From NCBI RefSeq assembly GCF_964253915.1, contig NZ_CAXUSG020000021.1, positions 1 through 51,839 on the forward strand: DNA of 51,839 nt, in the 5' to 3' direction. Source of the stretch: Metarhizobium sp964253915. GTDB lineage: Bacteria > Pseudomonadota > Alphaproteobacteria > Rhizobiales > Rhizobiaceae. The number at the start of each line of letters is the position of its first letter. Position 1 is the stretch's first letter. The translations under genes and the position numbers were made by a program. Shown here piece after piece: positions 1 through 8,582 of this stretch. The notes below the pieces were generated by a model. That model was given only the letters and a program-made list of their open reading frames with translations. It searched no databases and had not been told where the DNA came from.

Positions 1-1207
1 AAATCGTCACTTCAATTTTATGCGAGGTGCCGTCAGCAGACGTGACGGTCAGTGTTTCAGTAACTGTTTCGCCTTCTGAAAGTTTGTCGTAGGCAAGCTT
101 CTTCTCGCCTTCTGTTGCGAGTTGATAGGTCCAATTGCCTTCACTTCCCTCGGAATTAAAGGTGAAACTACCATATACGCCATCCGTGCCCGAAGCCTCG
201 CCAAAGGTTTCGGTACTATCCACATCGGCAACCGTCACAGTGCCTGACGCAACACCTTCAACGACTTCATAGCTTTCCGCATTATCGGTAAATGTCGCGT
301 TGTCGTTGACGCCATGAACACTGATGGTGACAATCTGATTCGTGCCGTCAGCCGACTGAACAATGATGGCGTCCGTGACGGTAACGCCGCCATGCAGCGC
401 TTGTACCGTGGACGAGTTGTTGTCGATCGTGTAGGTCCAGTTGCCTTTGATATCGATCGTCAGCGAACCGTAAGTGCCTTTATGAGTGGCTTCTCGGAAA
501 CCTTCGGTGCCGTTCGGGTCAGTAGCGGTCAACGAGCCCTTGGCGATACCAGTATATTCGACTTCACCCAAAGCAAGCTTGTCAATGCTTAGTTCTATGG
601 CTGCACCGTCTTCGATGACGTCGCCAGTGATGGTACCTTTGATAACAGCAGGTGTGTTTACCGGGAGGCCGCCATTTCCGCCGTCTGGCCCCTGACCTTC
701 ATCGGGAAACAGGCGAAGGATAGCTTCGTCTGCATTCGCTGCGGTGCCTGGATTCTGCGTGTCGATGGAGGCGATGTATTCACGGCCAACCGTGATCGCG
801 TCTGCACCATTATAAGCCGCAAGTTCGTTCGCCTGATCGAGATGGGTCGTGAACAGATCGGCTGCCGCGATTTTGGCATTTACGGTATCAAGGTCTTCGT
901 TTTGGGCACCATCAAGAATCGCAATTGCGATGTTGTTGATGTTAAGGCGACCGGCTTCAAGCTCGCCCACAAAGTAAGCAACGCCTTCAGCTTCGCCATC
1001 GCGTTCAAACAGAGACTGATAGATCGAGTTCACGATCTGCTCGTTTGTCATACCAGAAAAGCGGCTCTGATATTCCTCAGTCGAGGCCAAGTCGCCGATT
1101 CCGGTCAAATCTGCTCCATTGCTCGTTTTACCGTTGTAAAATTCGAGGCCTGCCGGGTCGGCAGGACGACCGAAGAGCGCGACATAAATTCCCTGGATAC
1201 TCGCCAT
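1..1207 (-). CDS. DUF4214 and VCBS-repeat secreted protein, partial (3' end beyond window)
   Basis: The reading frame stays open to the left edge, so only about 402 N-terminal residues are visible. It starts MASIQGIYVALFGRPADPAG at 1207, after a GAGGGGG ribosome-binding site. Residues 1-130 are a DUF4214 domain (two FGRPADP/LFERDGE-type helical repeats). A Gly/Asp-rich linker follows at about residue 170, then at least two VCBS-like beta repeats with the motif GNWTYTIDN / GNWTYQLA. Such proteins are normally exported by type I secretion and act as surface adhesins or matrix proteins; the exporter at 3953-7128 is the obvious candidate. The first 130 residues and the upstream region are very close to those of the gene at 22713. 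Secretion and adhesin role are inferred; the C-terminal signal is out of view. Confidence 0.85.
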   Translation of the reverse strand, partial: MASIQGIYVALFGRPADPAGLEFYNGKTSNGADLTGIGDLASTEEYQSRFSGMTNEQIVNSIYQSLFERDGEAEGVAYFVGELEAGRLNINNIAIAILDGAQNEDLDTVNAKIAAADLFTTHLDQANELAAYNGADAITVGREYIASIDTQNPGTAANADEAILRLFPDEGQGPDGGNGGLPVNTPAVIKGTITGDVIEDGAAIELSIDKLALGEVEYTGIAKGSLTATDPNGTEGFREATHKGTYGSLTIDIKGNWTYTIDNNSSTVQALHGGVTVTDAIIVQSADGTNQIVTISVHGVNDNATFTDNAESYEVVEGVASGTVTVADVDSTETFGEASGTDGVYGSFTFNSEGSEGNWTYQLATEGEKKLAYDKLSEGETVTETLTVTSADGTSHKIEVTI

Positions 1208-1268
1208 GACTGGCCCCCTCAGACCATAAAATCCTTACGTGAGGAATTACTAAGCCCATCCGAATTGG

Positions 1269-1299
1269 TTAATCAATGGTAAAGTTTAGGATTGGTTAA
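1269..1299 (-). promoter_or_regulatory. 31-bp palindromic element, copy 1
   Basis: Read on the minus strand this is TTAACCAAT, 13 bases, ATTGATTAA, ending 61 bases before the start codon at 1207. The two arms form an inverted repeat with one mismatch. The same arm-13-arm geometry recurs before the DUF4214 genes at 22713 and 45325. It is probably an operator for a dimeric regulator. The surrounding 1208-1563 interval is AT-rich and holds no gene. Confidence 0.7.
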
Positions 1300-1563
1300 G
1301 TGTCCCAAAAAAGGTTTTAGTGATGCTATCGACAGTGAGGGAAATCCATGTATTGCACGGTTTTTTGTAGATAATGATTTTTTATACAAACAACGATTTT
1401 TACTTGAATAAAACATTTTAAGCTTGAGAATGTTTTTTGAATATTTAATTACCTAAAAATTTTGCCGATAACAGCGAATAAATTTTCAAATATAGATGTT
1501 GACGGTTTGTGAGCGACGCCGAAATAGCGCAGCGCGCTAGGCAAGACTTATTATATTTATGAT

Positions 1564-2508
1564 TCAATTGAGCTGTTTTAGACGGATGGCATCAAGAATA
1601 TCCGCCAGCGTCTGCGCCAGCGGAATAATGGGACTCCAGCCGAGTAGCGTTTCCGCCTTTCCGCAGTCGCCGGACATTACCGGAATATTGTTGGGAAGAT
1701 AGCGGTCTTGGTCGATTTCTACGGTGATGGGAACCCGCGCCATGCTGGTCAGAAGCGCCAGGATATCGGCGATCTGCATGGGTGCGCCGGTAGACAGATT
1801 GAAGGTCTCACCGGCAGCGAGGTCATCCCGGTCTGCCGCTTTAAGATATGCATGGACGATGTCGCGCACATCGAGAAAATCGCGGCGGGCCTCGAGATTC
1901 CCGACCCGTAGAATAGGGTCCTGCTGCCCCGCTTCGATCCGTGCGATCTGGTTGGCGAAGGCCGGCACGACATAAGATGGTAGCTGCCCGGGACCGGTAT
2001 GGTTGAACGGCCGGAAGATCGCCGCCTGCAATCCATCGCCCGCCATCTGCCGCAGCATGATATCGGCGGCAGCCTTAGTCGCGCCGTAGGGCGACATCGG
2101 TTCGAGGGCAGCATCCTCGGAGAGCGGGACCTCGCTGCGGTTGAAGGCGGCGCCATAGGCTTCGGAGCTGCCGGCAAAGACGAAGCGCGCCGCCGGCACA
2201 TGCCGCAGAACGGCCTGCGCCAGATGGAAGGTGCCCATGAGGTTCACCTGCCAGGCAGTGTGCGGCTCATCCTTAGCCTGGCGTGGTGCGGCAATGGCGG
2301 CGAGGTGAATGACCGCGTCCGGCCTGGCGGCGGCAACCGCCCGGTCGACGGCTTCGGCATCGCGCAGGTCGGCGGCGCTTGCCGTCTGCGGATCGACGAA
2401 ATCGACCGGCTCGAACCTGTCGCCCCATAGAGGAGATGCGACCGCCCGGATCAGCGTGCCGCCGACGAAACCGCGAGCCCCGGTGACGAGAAGACGACGC
2501 TTTGACAT
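1564..2508 (-). CDS. rmd: GDP-6-deoxy-4-keto-D-mannose reductase / NAD-dependent epimerase
   Basis: A 314-residue extended short-chain dehydrogenase/reductase. The N-terminus has the nucleotide-binding glycine motif TGARGFVGG, and the catalytic YxxxK is seen as YGATK near residue 145; the C-terminal part matches the sugar-binding half of the family. It lies 75 bases downstream of gmd on the same strand, so it most likely reduces the gmd product GDP-4-keto-6-deoxymannose to GDP-D-rhamnose in the cytoplasm. A GDP-fucose-type or other GDP-6-deoxyhexose product cannot be excluded from sequence alone. I chose the ATG at 2508, preceded by AAGG, over an upstream TTG that adds nine residues. Operon with gmd. 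Confidence 0.8.
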   Translation of the reverse strand: MSKRRLLVTGARGFVGGTLIRAVASPLWGDRFEPVDFVDPQTASAADLRDAEAVDRAVAAARPDAVIHLAAIAAPRQAKDEPHTAWQVNLMGTFHLAQAVLRHVPAARFVFAGSSEAYGAAFNRSEVPLSEDAALEPMSPYGATKAAADIMLRQMAGDGLQAAIFRPFNHTGPGQLPSYVVPAFANQIARIEAGQQDPILRVGNLEARRDFLDVRDIVHAYLKAADRDDLAAGETFNLSTGAPMQIADILALLTSMARVPITVEIDQDRYLPNNIPVMSGDCGKAETLLGWSPIIPLAQTLADILDAIRLKQLN

Positions 2509-2542
2509 GCCCGGACCTTTAGCTTCGGACCCCAAATGTTTT

Positions 2543-2574
2543 CCGCCGCCGGGGAGGGGAGGGCCTCCCGGCGG
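2543..2574 (-). other. GC-rich stem-loop between gmd and rmd
   Basis: Arms CCGCCGGGAGG and CCTCCCCGGCGG pair with one bulge in the 75-base gmd-rmd spacer. There is no T-run after it, so it is more likely an mRNA-stabilising or attenuating hairpin than a terminator. Confidence 0.45.
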
Positions 2575-2583
2575 TGAAAAGTC

Positions 2584-3561
2584 TCAAGCCTTGCGGTGGC
2601 GCGCCATGTCGGCATCGACCATTTCGCGGATCAGCTCTTCCATGGAGATGCTGGTTTCCCAACCGAGCTTGGCCTTGGCCTTGGCCGGGTCGCCGAGCAG
2701 GATTTCCACTTCCGCCGGGCGAAACAGCGCCTCGTCGATGACCAGATGGTCGTCAATGTTGAGGCCGACATGCGAGAAGGCGATCTCGCACATGGTGCGC
2801 ACGGTCGAGGTGCGGCCGGTGGCAACGACGTAATCGTCGGGCGTCTCCTGCTGCAGCATCAGCCACATGGCGCGGACGTAGTCCTTGGCATGGCCCCAGT
2901 CGCGCTTGGCGCTGGTATTGCCGAGGCGCAGCTCCTTGGAGAGACCGAGCTTGATGCGGGCAACGCTGTCGGTCACCTTGCGGGTGACGAACTCGATGCC
3001 ACGCAGCGGCGATTCGTGATTGAAGAGGATGCCGCTCGAGGCGTGGATACCAAAGCTTTCACGATAATTGACGGTGATCCAGTGGCCGTAGAGCTTGGCG
3101 ACGGCATAAGGCGAACGCGGATAGAAGGGTGTCGTTTCCGACTGCACCGGCTGCTGGACGAGACCATACATCTCAGAAGACGAGGCTTGGTAGAAGCGGG
3201 TATCTGGCTTGGCCAGGCGGATTGCCTCGAGCACGTTGGTGACACCGAGACCGGTGACGTTGCCAGTCAGGACCGGCTGCTGCCATGACGAGGCGACGAA
3301 GGACTGGGCGGCCAGATTATAAAGCTCGTCCGGCTTGATGTCCGTGACAGTGCGCACCAGGCCCGACAGGTCGAGCAGGTCGCCGTCGACGATGCGCACG
3401 TCCTTTTCGATACCGAGCCACTGCAGGCGGCTCAGATTGACGTCCGAAGTGCTGGAGCGCCGCGCCAGACCGTAAACGTCATAACCCTTCGACAGAAGAA
3501 GCTGCGCGAGATAGGCGCCGTCCTGTCCGGTGATACCCGTGATCAATGCCTTTTTTGCCAC
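2584..3561 (-). CDS. gmd: GDP-mannose 4,6-dehydratase
   Basis: A 325-residue short-chain dehydrogenase/reductase that converts GDP-D-mannose to GDP-4-keto-6-deoxymannose, the entry step to GDP-rhamnose, GDP-fucose or GDP-perosamine. The N-terminus ALITGITGQDGAYLAQLLL is the diagnostic NADP-binding segment of Gmd. The catalytic YxxxK appears as YAVAK, and the conserved SSSEMYG segment is present. Start: a GTG at 3561 placed six bases after a perfect AGGAG; the longer frame to 3621 has no comparable site. It is the first gene of a gmd-rmd unit. Together with wzm-wzt and three glycosyltransferases in this window, it suggests a deoxymannose-containing O-polysaccharide. Confidence 0.92.
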   Translation of the reverse strand: MAKKALITGITGQDGAYLAQLLLSKGYDVYGLARRSSTSDVNLSRLQWLGIEKDVRIVDGDLLDLSGLVRTVTDIKPDELYNLAAQSFVASSWQQPVLTGNVTGLGVTNVLEAIRLAKPDTRFYQASSSEMYGLVQQPVQSETTPFYPRSPYAVAKLYGHWITVNYRESFGIHASSGILFNHESPLRGIEFVTRKVTDSVARIKLGLSKELRLGNTSAKRDWGHAKDYVRAMWLMLQQETPDDYVVATGRTSTVRTMCEIAFSHVGLNIDDHLVIDEALFRPAEVEILLGDPAKAKAKLGWETSISMEELIREMVDADMARHRKA

Positions 3562-3952
3562 GTCAAACTCCTGATCGTCCTGCCTTAACTTTGCCCGACT
3601 GGTCGACAATAGCGGGCGCAAGGCTGTTGGCTTTGGGGGAGCCTGTTATAGAAAGCATATGCCATGTTCAAGCAGGAAGGCTTTATTCCAGGAAGATCCG
3701 GTTTCCCACGAGGTGGATGGGGTGGACGATTTGCCGCTGGCAGGATGGCGGCATTGCGCCGCGACCGCGTTGCCTTTATGGGAAATTAGTGATTGGCGGG
3801 CATCTTAACCGATTAATCAAATAAAGCAGCTACGCATAGCTTTCGTTTCTTAATAAACGGTGGAGCCTATGTTAGGCTGTTCAACAGTAAGCGGATTCTG
3901 AAGTTTACAGGCCGCGGCTCAGTTCTGGCATCGCGATTGGAAGAATTGCCGA
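3562..3952. other. Intergenic region between divergent gmd and secretion genes
   Basis: About 390 bases with no convincing gene. It must carry the promoters of both gmd (leftward) and the type I secretion operon (rightward). TTAACCGATTAATCAA at 3808-3823 resembles the arms of the palindrome found before DUF4214 genes, but lacks the 13-base spacing. Confidence 0.5.
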
Positions 3953-5677
3953 ATGAAAAATGAGAATCCGTTTCAGGTTGCACTGACGACATATCGTTCA
4001 ATTCTCTTCGCAACGATCATGTTCAGTATCGCCATCAACGCTCTGATGTTCGTCGGTCCGCTCTACATGTTGCAGGTCTATGACCGCGTGCTGCACAGTC
4101 GGAGCGAGATGACGCTGGCGATGTTGACCTTGATTGCGCTGGCGATGCTGATGGTCTACGGCCTTCTGGAGTGGCTTCGTTCGCGCGTCTTGGTGCGCGC
4201 TGGCCTGCGGTTCGACCAGATGATCGCCAAAGGCGTCTTCACCCGTGTTGTCACCAGCACGCTAAAGCAGCCGCAGGCACGATCGGAATTTGCTCTCGGG
4301 GATATTGATCGCCTGCGCGAATTCTTCACCGGTTCCGGCCTTATCGCCATCTGCGATGTGCCGTGGATCCCCGTTTTCCTGGTCGTCTGTTTCCTCTTCC
4401 ACCCGATTGTCGGCTGGATTGCAACTTGTGGCGCCCTGATCATCTTCGCCCTTGCCATCGCAAACGAGTTCATGACGAAGAAGCCACTGGCTGAAGCGGC
4501 CGGTCATTCCCAAGCGGCGCAGCACTTCTCTAACTCGACCCTGCAGAATGTTGAAGTAATCCGTGCCCTTGGCATGGAAACTAGCCTGCGTGGCCGTTGG
4601 AATGCCATGCATCGTAGTATGCTGGAAAAGCAGGCAAGTGCTAGCGATCGTGCTGGTGGACTACTGTCTACCTCCAAATTCGTACGTATGGCGCTGCAGA
4701 CGATTATCCTCGGTGCCGGCGCCTATCTCGCGATCGAAGGCGAAATATCGCCCGGCTCGATGATCGCCGCATCGATCATGATGGGTCGCGCGCTGTCGCC
4801 GGTCGATCAGGTCGTCGGCCAGTGGAAACAGTTCATCGGCGCCCGCCTTGCCTACAAGCGTCTTAACCAGATCTTCCGCGAAGTTCCGGAGGAGATCGAG
4901 CGCACCGAATTGCCGGCTCCGACCGGCAATTTGACGGTAGACCAGCTGATCGTCGTTGCGCCTGGTTCGAGAACGCCGCTGCTTCAGGGTGTCACTTTTG
5001 CTGTCAAGCCGGGTGAAGCCGTTGCCGTCGTCGGCCCAAGTGGTGCAGGCAAATCCAGCCTGATCCGATCACTGGTCGGCGTATGGCAGCCTCTTTCCGG
5101 CGCCATCCGTATCGACGGTGCAGAACTCCAGCACTGGAACAGGGACGAACTCGGCAATCACTTGGGTTATCTGCCGCAAAGCGTCGAACTGTTCGCTGGT
5201 ACGATTGCTGAAAACATCGCACGCTTCAAAGAGGGCGCAAAAGCAGAAGACATCATCAAGGCAGCCCAGCTCGCTCGCGTGCACCAGATGATCCAGAATC
5301 TGCCGGACGGATACGAAACCCAGATCGGTGTCGGCGGTCGTCAACTTTCGGGTGGCCAGCGCCAGCGCGTCGGCCTTGCCCGCGCCCTGTTCGGCGATCC
5401 GGCGCTCATAATCCTCGATGAGCCGAATTCGAACCTTGACAATGAAGGTGAAGAAGCATTGGCCCAAGCCATCGCCGAGCTAAAATTGCAGGGCAAGGCG
5501 ATCATTGTCGTCAGCCACAAGATGAGCTTGGTCGCTCTGACAGACAAGACACTTATTCTGGCCGACGGCCGGATGCGCGCCTTTGGCCCGACACGCGACG
5601 TTCTCCAGCCGAAGCCAGCAGTTCCCGCGACCGCGCCGGCACAAATCGAAAACGGGCAAAACCGCAATATTGCCTGA
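3953..5677 (+). CDS. Type I secretion ABC transporter, permease-ATPase (PrtD/PrsD/RsaD type)
   Basis: A 574-residue inner-membrane ABC half-transporter. The N-terminal half (about 20-300) carries hydrophobic membrane segments (for example residues 20-45, 60-80 and 140-190). The ATPase domain has Walker A GPSGAGKSS at about 361, the signature LSGGQRQR at about 465 and Walker B LIILDEPNSNLD at about 485. There is no N-terminal C39 peptidase domain, and the length fits the protease/S-layer exporters PrtD and RsaD. It energises export of proteins with uncleaved C-terminal signals. The HlyD partner follows after 137 bases. Likely substrates are the RTX/DUF4214 proteins of this window. No TolC-family outer-membrane gene is visible, so that part must be elsewhere. 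Confidence 0.93.
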   Translation: MKNENPFQVALTTYRSILFATIMFSIAINALMFVGPLYMLQVYDRVLHSRSEMTLAMLTLIALAMLMVYGLLEWLRSRVLVRAGLRFDQMIAKGVFTRVVTSTLKQPQARSEFALGDIDRLREFFTGSGLIAICDVPWIPVFLVVCFLFHPIVGWIATCGALIIFALAIANEFMTKKPLAEAAGHSQAAQHFSNSTLQNVEVIRALGMETSLRGRWNAMHRSMLEKQASASDRAGGLLSTSKFVRMALQTIILGAGAYLAIEGEISPGSMIAASIMMGRALSPVDQVVGQWKQFIGARLAYKRLNQIFREVPEEIERTELPAPTGNLTVDQLIVVAPGSRTPLLQGVTFAVKPGEAVAVVGPSGAGKSSLIRSLVGVWQPLSGAIRIDGAELQHWNRDELGNHLGYLPQSVELFAGTIAENIARFKEGAKAEDIIKAAQLARVHQMIQNLPDGYETQIGVGGRQLSGGQRQRVGLARALFGDPALIILDEPNSNLDNEGEEALAQAIAELKLQGKAIIVVSHKMSLVALTDKTLILADGRMRAFGPTRDVLQPKPAVPATAPAQIENGQNRNIA

Positions 5678-5814
5678 TCCGTCAGGTAGGATGATGACAT
5701 GGCGAATGCGATCCCGGAGACGGGGTCGCCGGAGCTGCTCTCTCCATTTGTTGTTACGCAGTCCAAAGATAAACCGCATCGGGTTTTCCGGAGTTGCTTT
5801 AGATAGGCCGTAAG

Positions 5815-7128
5815 ATGAAAAAGAAAGACGACAAGCAGAGCAAGAATTTCTCGCCCGCGCCCTATATCACGGCCGGATATGCGACGATCTTTCTTGGACT
5901 GGGTGCCTTGGGCACGTGGGCAGCGACAGCTCCCCTGGCAAGCGGCGTCGTCGCCGGCGGAACGGTTTCGGTAGAAACGAACCGCAAGACGATCCAGCAC
6001 CTGGAAGGCGGTATCATATCCGAAATCGTCGCCAAGGAAGGTGAGGTCGTCAATGTCGGCGATCCCCTCATCAAGCTTGATCCGACGCAGGCACAGGGCA
6101 ACTACACTGTTCTGCGGACGCGCCTGACGCTGCTGCGGGCGACGGAAGCCCGTCTTCTGGCGGAAAGCATCGATGCCTCCGAGGTCAAGTGGCCGGAGGG
6201 ATTGGAAGAACTCGACGCCGCGTCCGCGAAGGATGCGATCGCCCTGCAACAGACGCTGTTCCAGGACCGGAAGCGGACCAAGGATGGTCAGACCGCAATC
6301 CTGAACGCCCGTATCGATCAGCTCAACGAAGCGGTGAAAGGGCTCGTCCAACAGCTCGGCGCCGTCAGTAAGCAGATCAACTCGATGCAGAGTGAGATCG
6401 ACCGTCTCACCAAGGGCCAGAAGACCGGTGTCGTCGGCACGAACCAGTTGTCGCAGATGACGCGCGGTCAGCTCGAGCTCGACGGCAAGCATGGCGAAAT
6501 CACTGCCGAGATCGCCAAGCTGCGCCAGACGATTTCCGAAACCGAACTACAGATCGTGCAGATCCGCCAGGAATTCGTGGAACGGGCCGGCGGCGAACTG
6601 CGCGACATCCGCGATCAGCTTGCCGAAGTCTACGAACGCACCACCGTTGCCAAGGATATCCTGAACCGCACCGTCATTCGCGCGCCGGTGCGTGGCATGG
6701 TTCAGAACATCCGCGTTCACACGACACACGGCGTCATCCGTGGCGCAGAACCGATCCTTGACGTCATTCCGCTCGACGACAACCTGATCGTCAACGCCAA
6801 GATCCGGCCGATCGATATCGACAGCGTCAAGCTCGACACGGAAGCGGAAGTGCGCTTCTCCGCCTTCTCCAGCCGCACGACTCCGGCGATCTTTGGAAAG
6901 CTGACCGTCCTTTCGCAAGACGTCATCGAACCGACCCAGCAGGGCCAGGAACCTTATTACATGGCTCGCATCGAGGTGGATGACAAGGACGTACCGCTGG
7001 AGATCCGCGGCCGCCTTCTCCCCGGCATGCCGGCCGACGTCATCATCGCCACGGGCGACCGGACCTTTGCGGAATACATCATCAAGCCGCTGACGGATGC
7101 CTTCCATAAAAGCATGCGCGAGAAATAA
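5815..7128 (+). CDS. Type I secretion membrane-fusion protein (HlyD/PrtE/RsaE type)
   Basis: A 437-residue periplasmic adaptor. A short cytoplasmic Lys-rich start is followed by one membrane anchor (about residues 20-45), then a biotinyl-lipoyl-like segment (TIQHLEGGIISEIVAKEGE, about 62-80). A long alpha-helical hairpin spans about 95-290, and the C-terminal beta-barrel contains VIRAPVRGMVQNI, the family signature. It links the ABC exporter at 3953 to an outer-membrane channel. The gene ends just before an 11-bp perfect hairpin at 7149-7176, which closes the two-gene unit. Confidence 0.93.
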   Translation: MKKKDDKQSKNFSPAPYITAGYATIFLGLGALGTWAATAPLASGVVAGGTVSVETNRKTIQHLEGGIISEIVAKEGEVVNVGDPLIKLDPTQAQGNYTVLRTRLTLLRATEARLLAESIDASEVKWPEGLEELDAASAKDAIALQQTLFQDRKRTKDGQTAILNARIDQLNEAVKGLVQQLGAVSKQINSMQSEIDRLTKGQKTGVVGTNQLSQMTRGQLELDGKHGEITAEIAKLRQTISETELQIVQIRQEFVERAGGELRDIRDQLAEVYERTTVAKDILNRTVIRAPVRGMVQNIRVHTTHGVIRGAEPILDVIPLDDNLIVNAKIRPIDIDSVKLDTEAEVRFSAFSSRTTPAIFGKLTVLSQDVIEPTQQGQEPYYMARIEVDDKDVPLEIRGRLLPGMPADVIIATGDRTFAEYIIKPLTDAFHKSMREK

Positions 7129-7148
7129 TAGCTTGCTGATTATCTCCG

Positions 7149-7176
7149 GCCTAAAGCCATGATTGTGGCTTTAGGC
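7149..7176 (+). terminator. Hairpin terminator after the secretion genes
   Basis: Perfect 11-bp stem GCCTAAAGCCA / TGGCTTTAGGC with a six-base loop, followed by AAAACCATTTTTAA. It sits 20 bases after the HlyD-type stop codon and before the convergent acyltransferase. Confidence 0.7.
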
Positions 7177-7186
7177 AAAACCATTT

Positions 7187-8365
7187 TTAATTATTAAAAG
7201 CTGCTGTAATTTTGTATCGAATATATTCCTTAGCCCACACGAATTTTTCCTCGACAATGGAGAATATAATTGCGTTTTGCAATTTATCTACCAACCACTT
7301 CGAAAATTTTACCTCGACAAAATGATATGTAATTATAGATAATACGATAGATATTGAAAATACTAAAAATATAGCGAGCCATCCGCCGAACGGATTTATA
7401 ATCCCAAATACATTTTTTGTATAAATGTAAATCCAAATTGCGGTTGGATGCGAAAGATAGAGTGAAAACGAAATATTTCCTAAAAATAGGACGGCTCTTG
7501 GAATGGCAAAATTCATATTTTTGCTTGCGATCGTCAATATAAATAAGAATATTATGACTGTCGTACCAACGCCATGAATACCATGATTAAGTTTCCAATG
7601 GAAAGTATATTGCGTTATCAGAGCTATTATGGCTGCTGCGCTGAGAGATATTGACCAATATTTGTTTGGAAAAGAAAAATTTGAACGGTAGATAAGCCCT
7701 ATCGCCATTCCTGCCAGAAATAGAAAGTTCAGCGGATTGGTCGCAATAGCTAGAGCGGGAAAATTTTCCAACTGTTGATAGTAGGGGTCAAATAGAGGAA
7801 TACCGGTAAGAATCCGAGGAGCAAGGATAGTCACTATCGATACAAAAACAAGGAATCTGAAAAAGCTCTCTTTAAAAAATAGAGAAACAAAAACCGCTAT
7901 ATAAAAATACACTTCATATTGGATCGACCACCCTACGATCAAAGAGGGTGAAAATATATTTGGATAAGCTGCATTATGCTCTGGATAAAAGGCTAGGCTG
8001 CGGATCAGCAGATCCCAACTATGCCGGTCTGAGGCCACCTCCATAGCCATGATTGTAAGAGTATAAACGGTATAGAGTGGAATGATCCGTGCCGCTCGCT
8101 TTATAAAAAAAAGGCGCGGCGATATCGTTAGTCCGTCGCTACTATAGCAAGAAACAACCATGACAAAGCCGCAGATCACAAAAAATAAATCTACAGCCAT
8201 TGTTGAGGCTGGATAAAAAAGAAGCGTTCCCAGACCGCTTCCATATGGGCTGACAAAGAAACTGCAATGCCAGAGCAGGACTCCTATCGAAGCAATGCCC
8301 CTCAAGGCCTGGACGACCTCAATGCGTGATTTGTGATACATATGCCCAAGCCTTTTTGGGCCCAT
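7187..8365 (-). CDS. Membrane O-acyltransferase, acyltransferase family 3 (OafA-like)
   Basis: A 392-residue integral membrane protein with about ten hydrophobic segments. The N-terminal signature IEVVQALRGIASIGVLLWH holds the R and H typical of family 3 acyltransferases, which move acetyl or other acyl groups onto polysaccharide sugars at the inner membrane. The C-terminal region FLGNISFSLYLSHP is also typical of the family. It probably decorates the O-polysaccharide encoded nearby. Base composition is markedly more AT-rich than in neighbouring genes, with many Ile/Phe/Asn codons ending in A or T, which suggests recent acquisition. The start could be the ATG at 8365 or the one at 8341 (MYHKSRIE, with AAAAAGG upstream). 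Confidence 0.85.
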   Translation of the reverse strand: MGPKRLGHMYHKSRIEVVQALRGIASIGVLLWHCSFFVSPYGSGLGTLLFYPASTMAVDLFFVICGFVMVVSCYSSDGLTISPRLFFIKRAARIIPLYTVYTLTIMAMEVASDRHSWDLLIRSLAFYPEHNAAYPNIFSPSLIVGWSIQYEVYFYIAVFVSLFFKESFFRFLVFVSIVTILAPRILTGIPLFDPYYQQLENFPALAIATNPLNFLFLAGMAIGLIYRSNFSFPNKYWSISLSAAAIIALITQYTFHWKLNHGIHGVGTTVIIFLFILTIASKNMNFAIPRAVLFLGNISFSLYLSHPTAIWIYIYTKNVFGIINPFGGWLAIFLVFSISIVLSIITYHFVEVKFSKWLVDKLQNAIIFSIVEEKFVWAKEYIRYKITAAFNN

Positions 8366-8522
8366 AAATAATGAGTAACCTTGCGCGAGACTGCAGTTCT
8401 TTTTTCCGTATCAAGCGCGGAGTAATTTAAAGCGTAAAAATCGTAATTTCATAAAATTTGAAAATATATTTAATTATTGTCGAAAATAAATATTGTTTAA
8501 AATTAATATTGATAATTTTTGT

Positions 8523-8553
8523 TTGACATTTTTATTAATTTAAATCTTATAAT
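8523..8553 (+). promoter_or_regulatory. Possible promoter of the DUF4214 gene at 8583
   Basis: TTGACA at 8523-8528 and TATAAT at 8548-8553 match consensus boxes, but their spacing is 19 bases, longer than ideal. They lie 30 bases before the ATG in a strongly AT-rich stretch (8366-8582), so chance matches are possible. Confidence 0.35.
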
Positions 8554-8582
8554 TCCATTATGTAATAATTAATGGGGCAGTT

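Noticed and set aside
3808..3823. TTAACCGATTAATCAA before the secretion genes as a fourth palindromic operator
   Set aside because: Half-sites are adjacent rather than 13 bases apart, so it does not share the geometry of the other three.
5341..6492. Minus-strand frame of 383 codons across the secretion genes
   Set aside because: Runs antisense across two well-supported secretion genes and their spacer; no family features.
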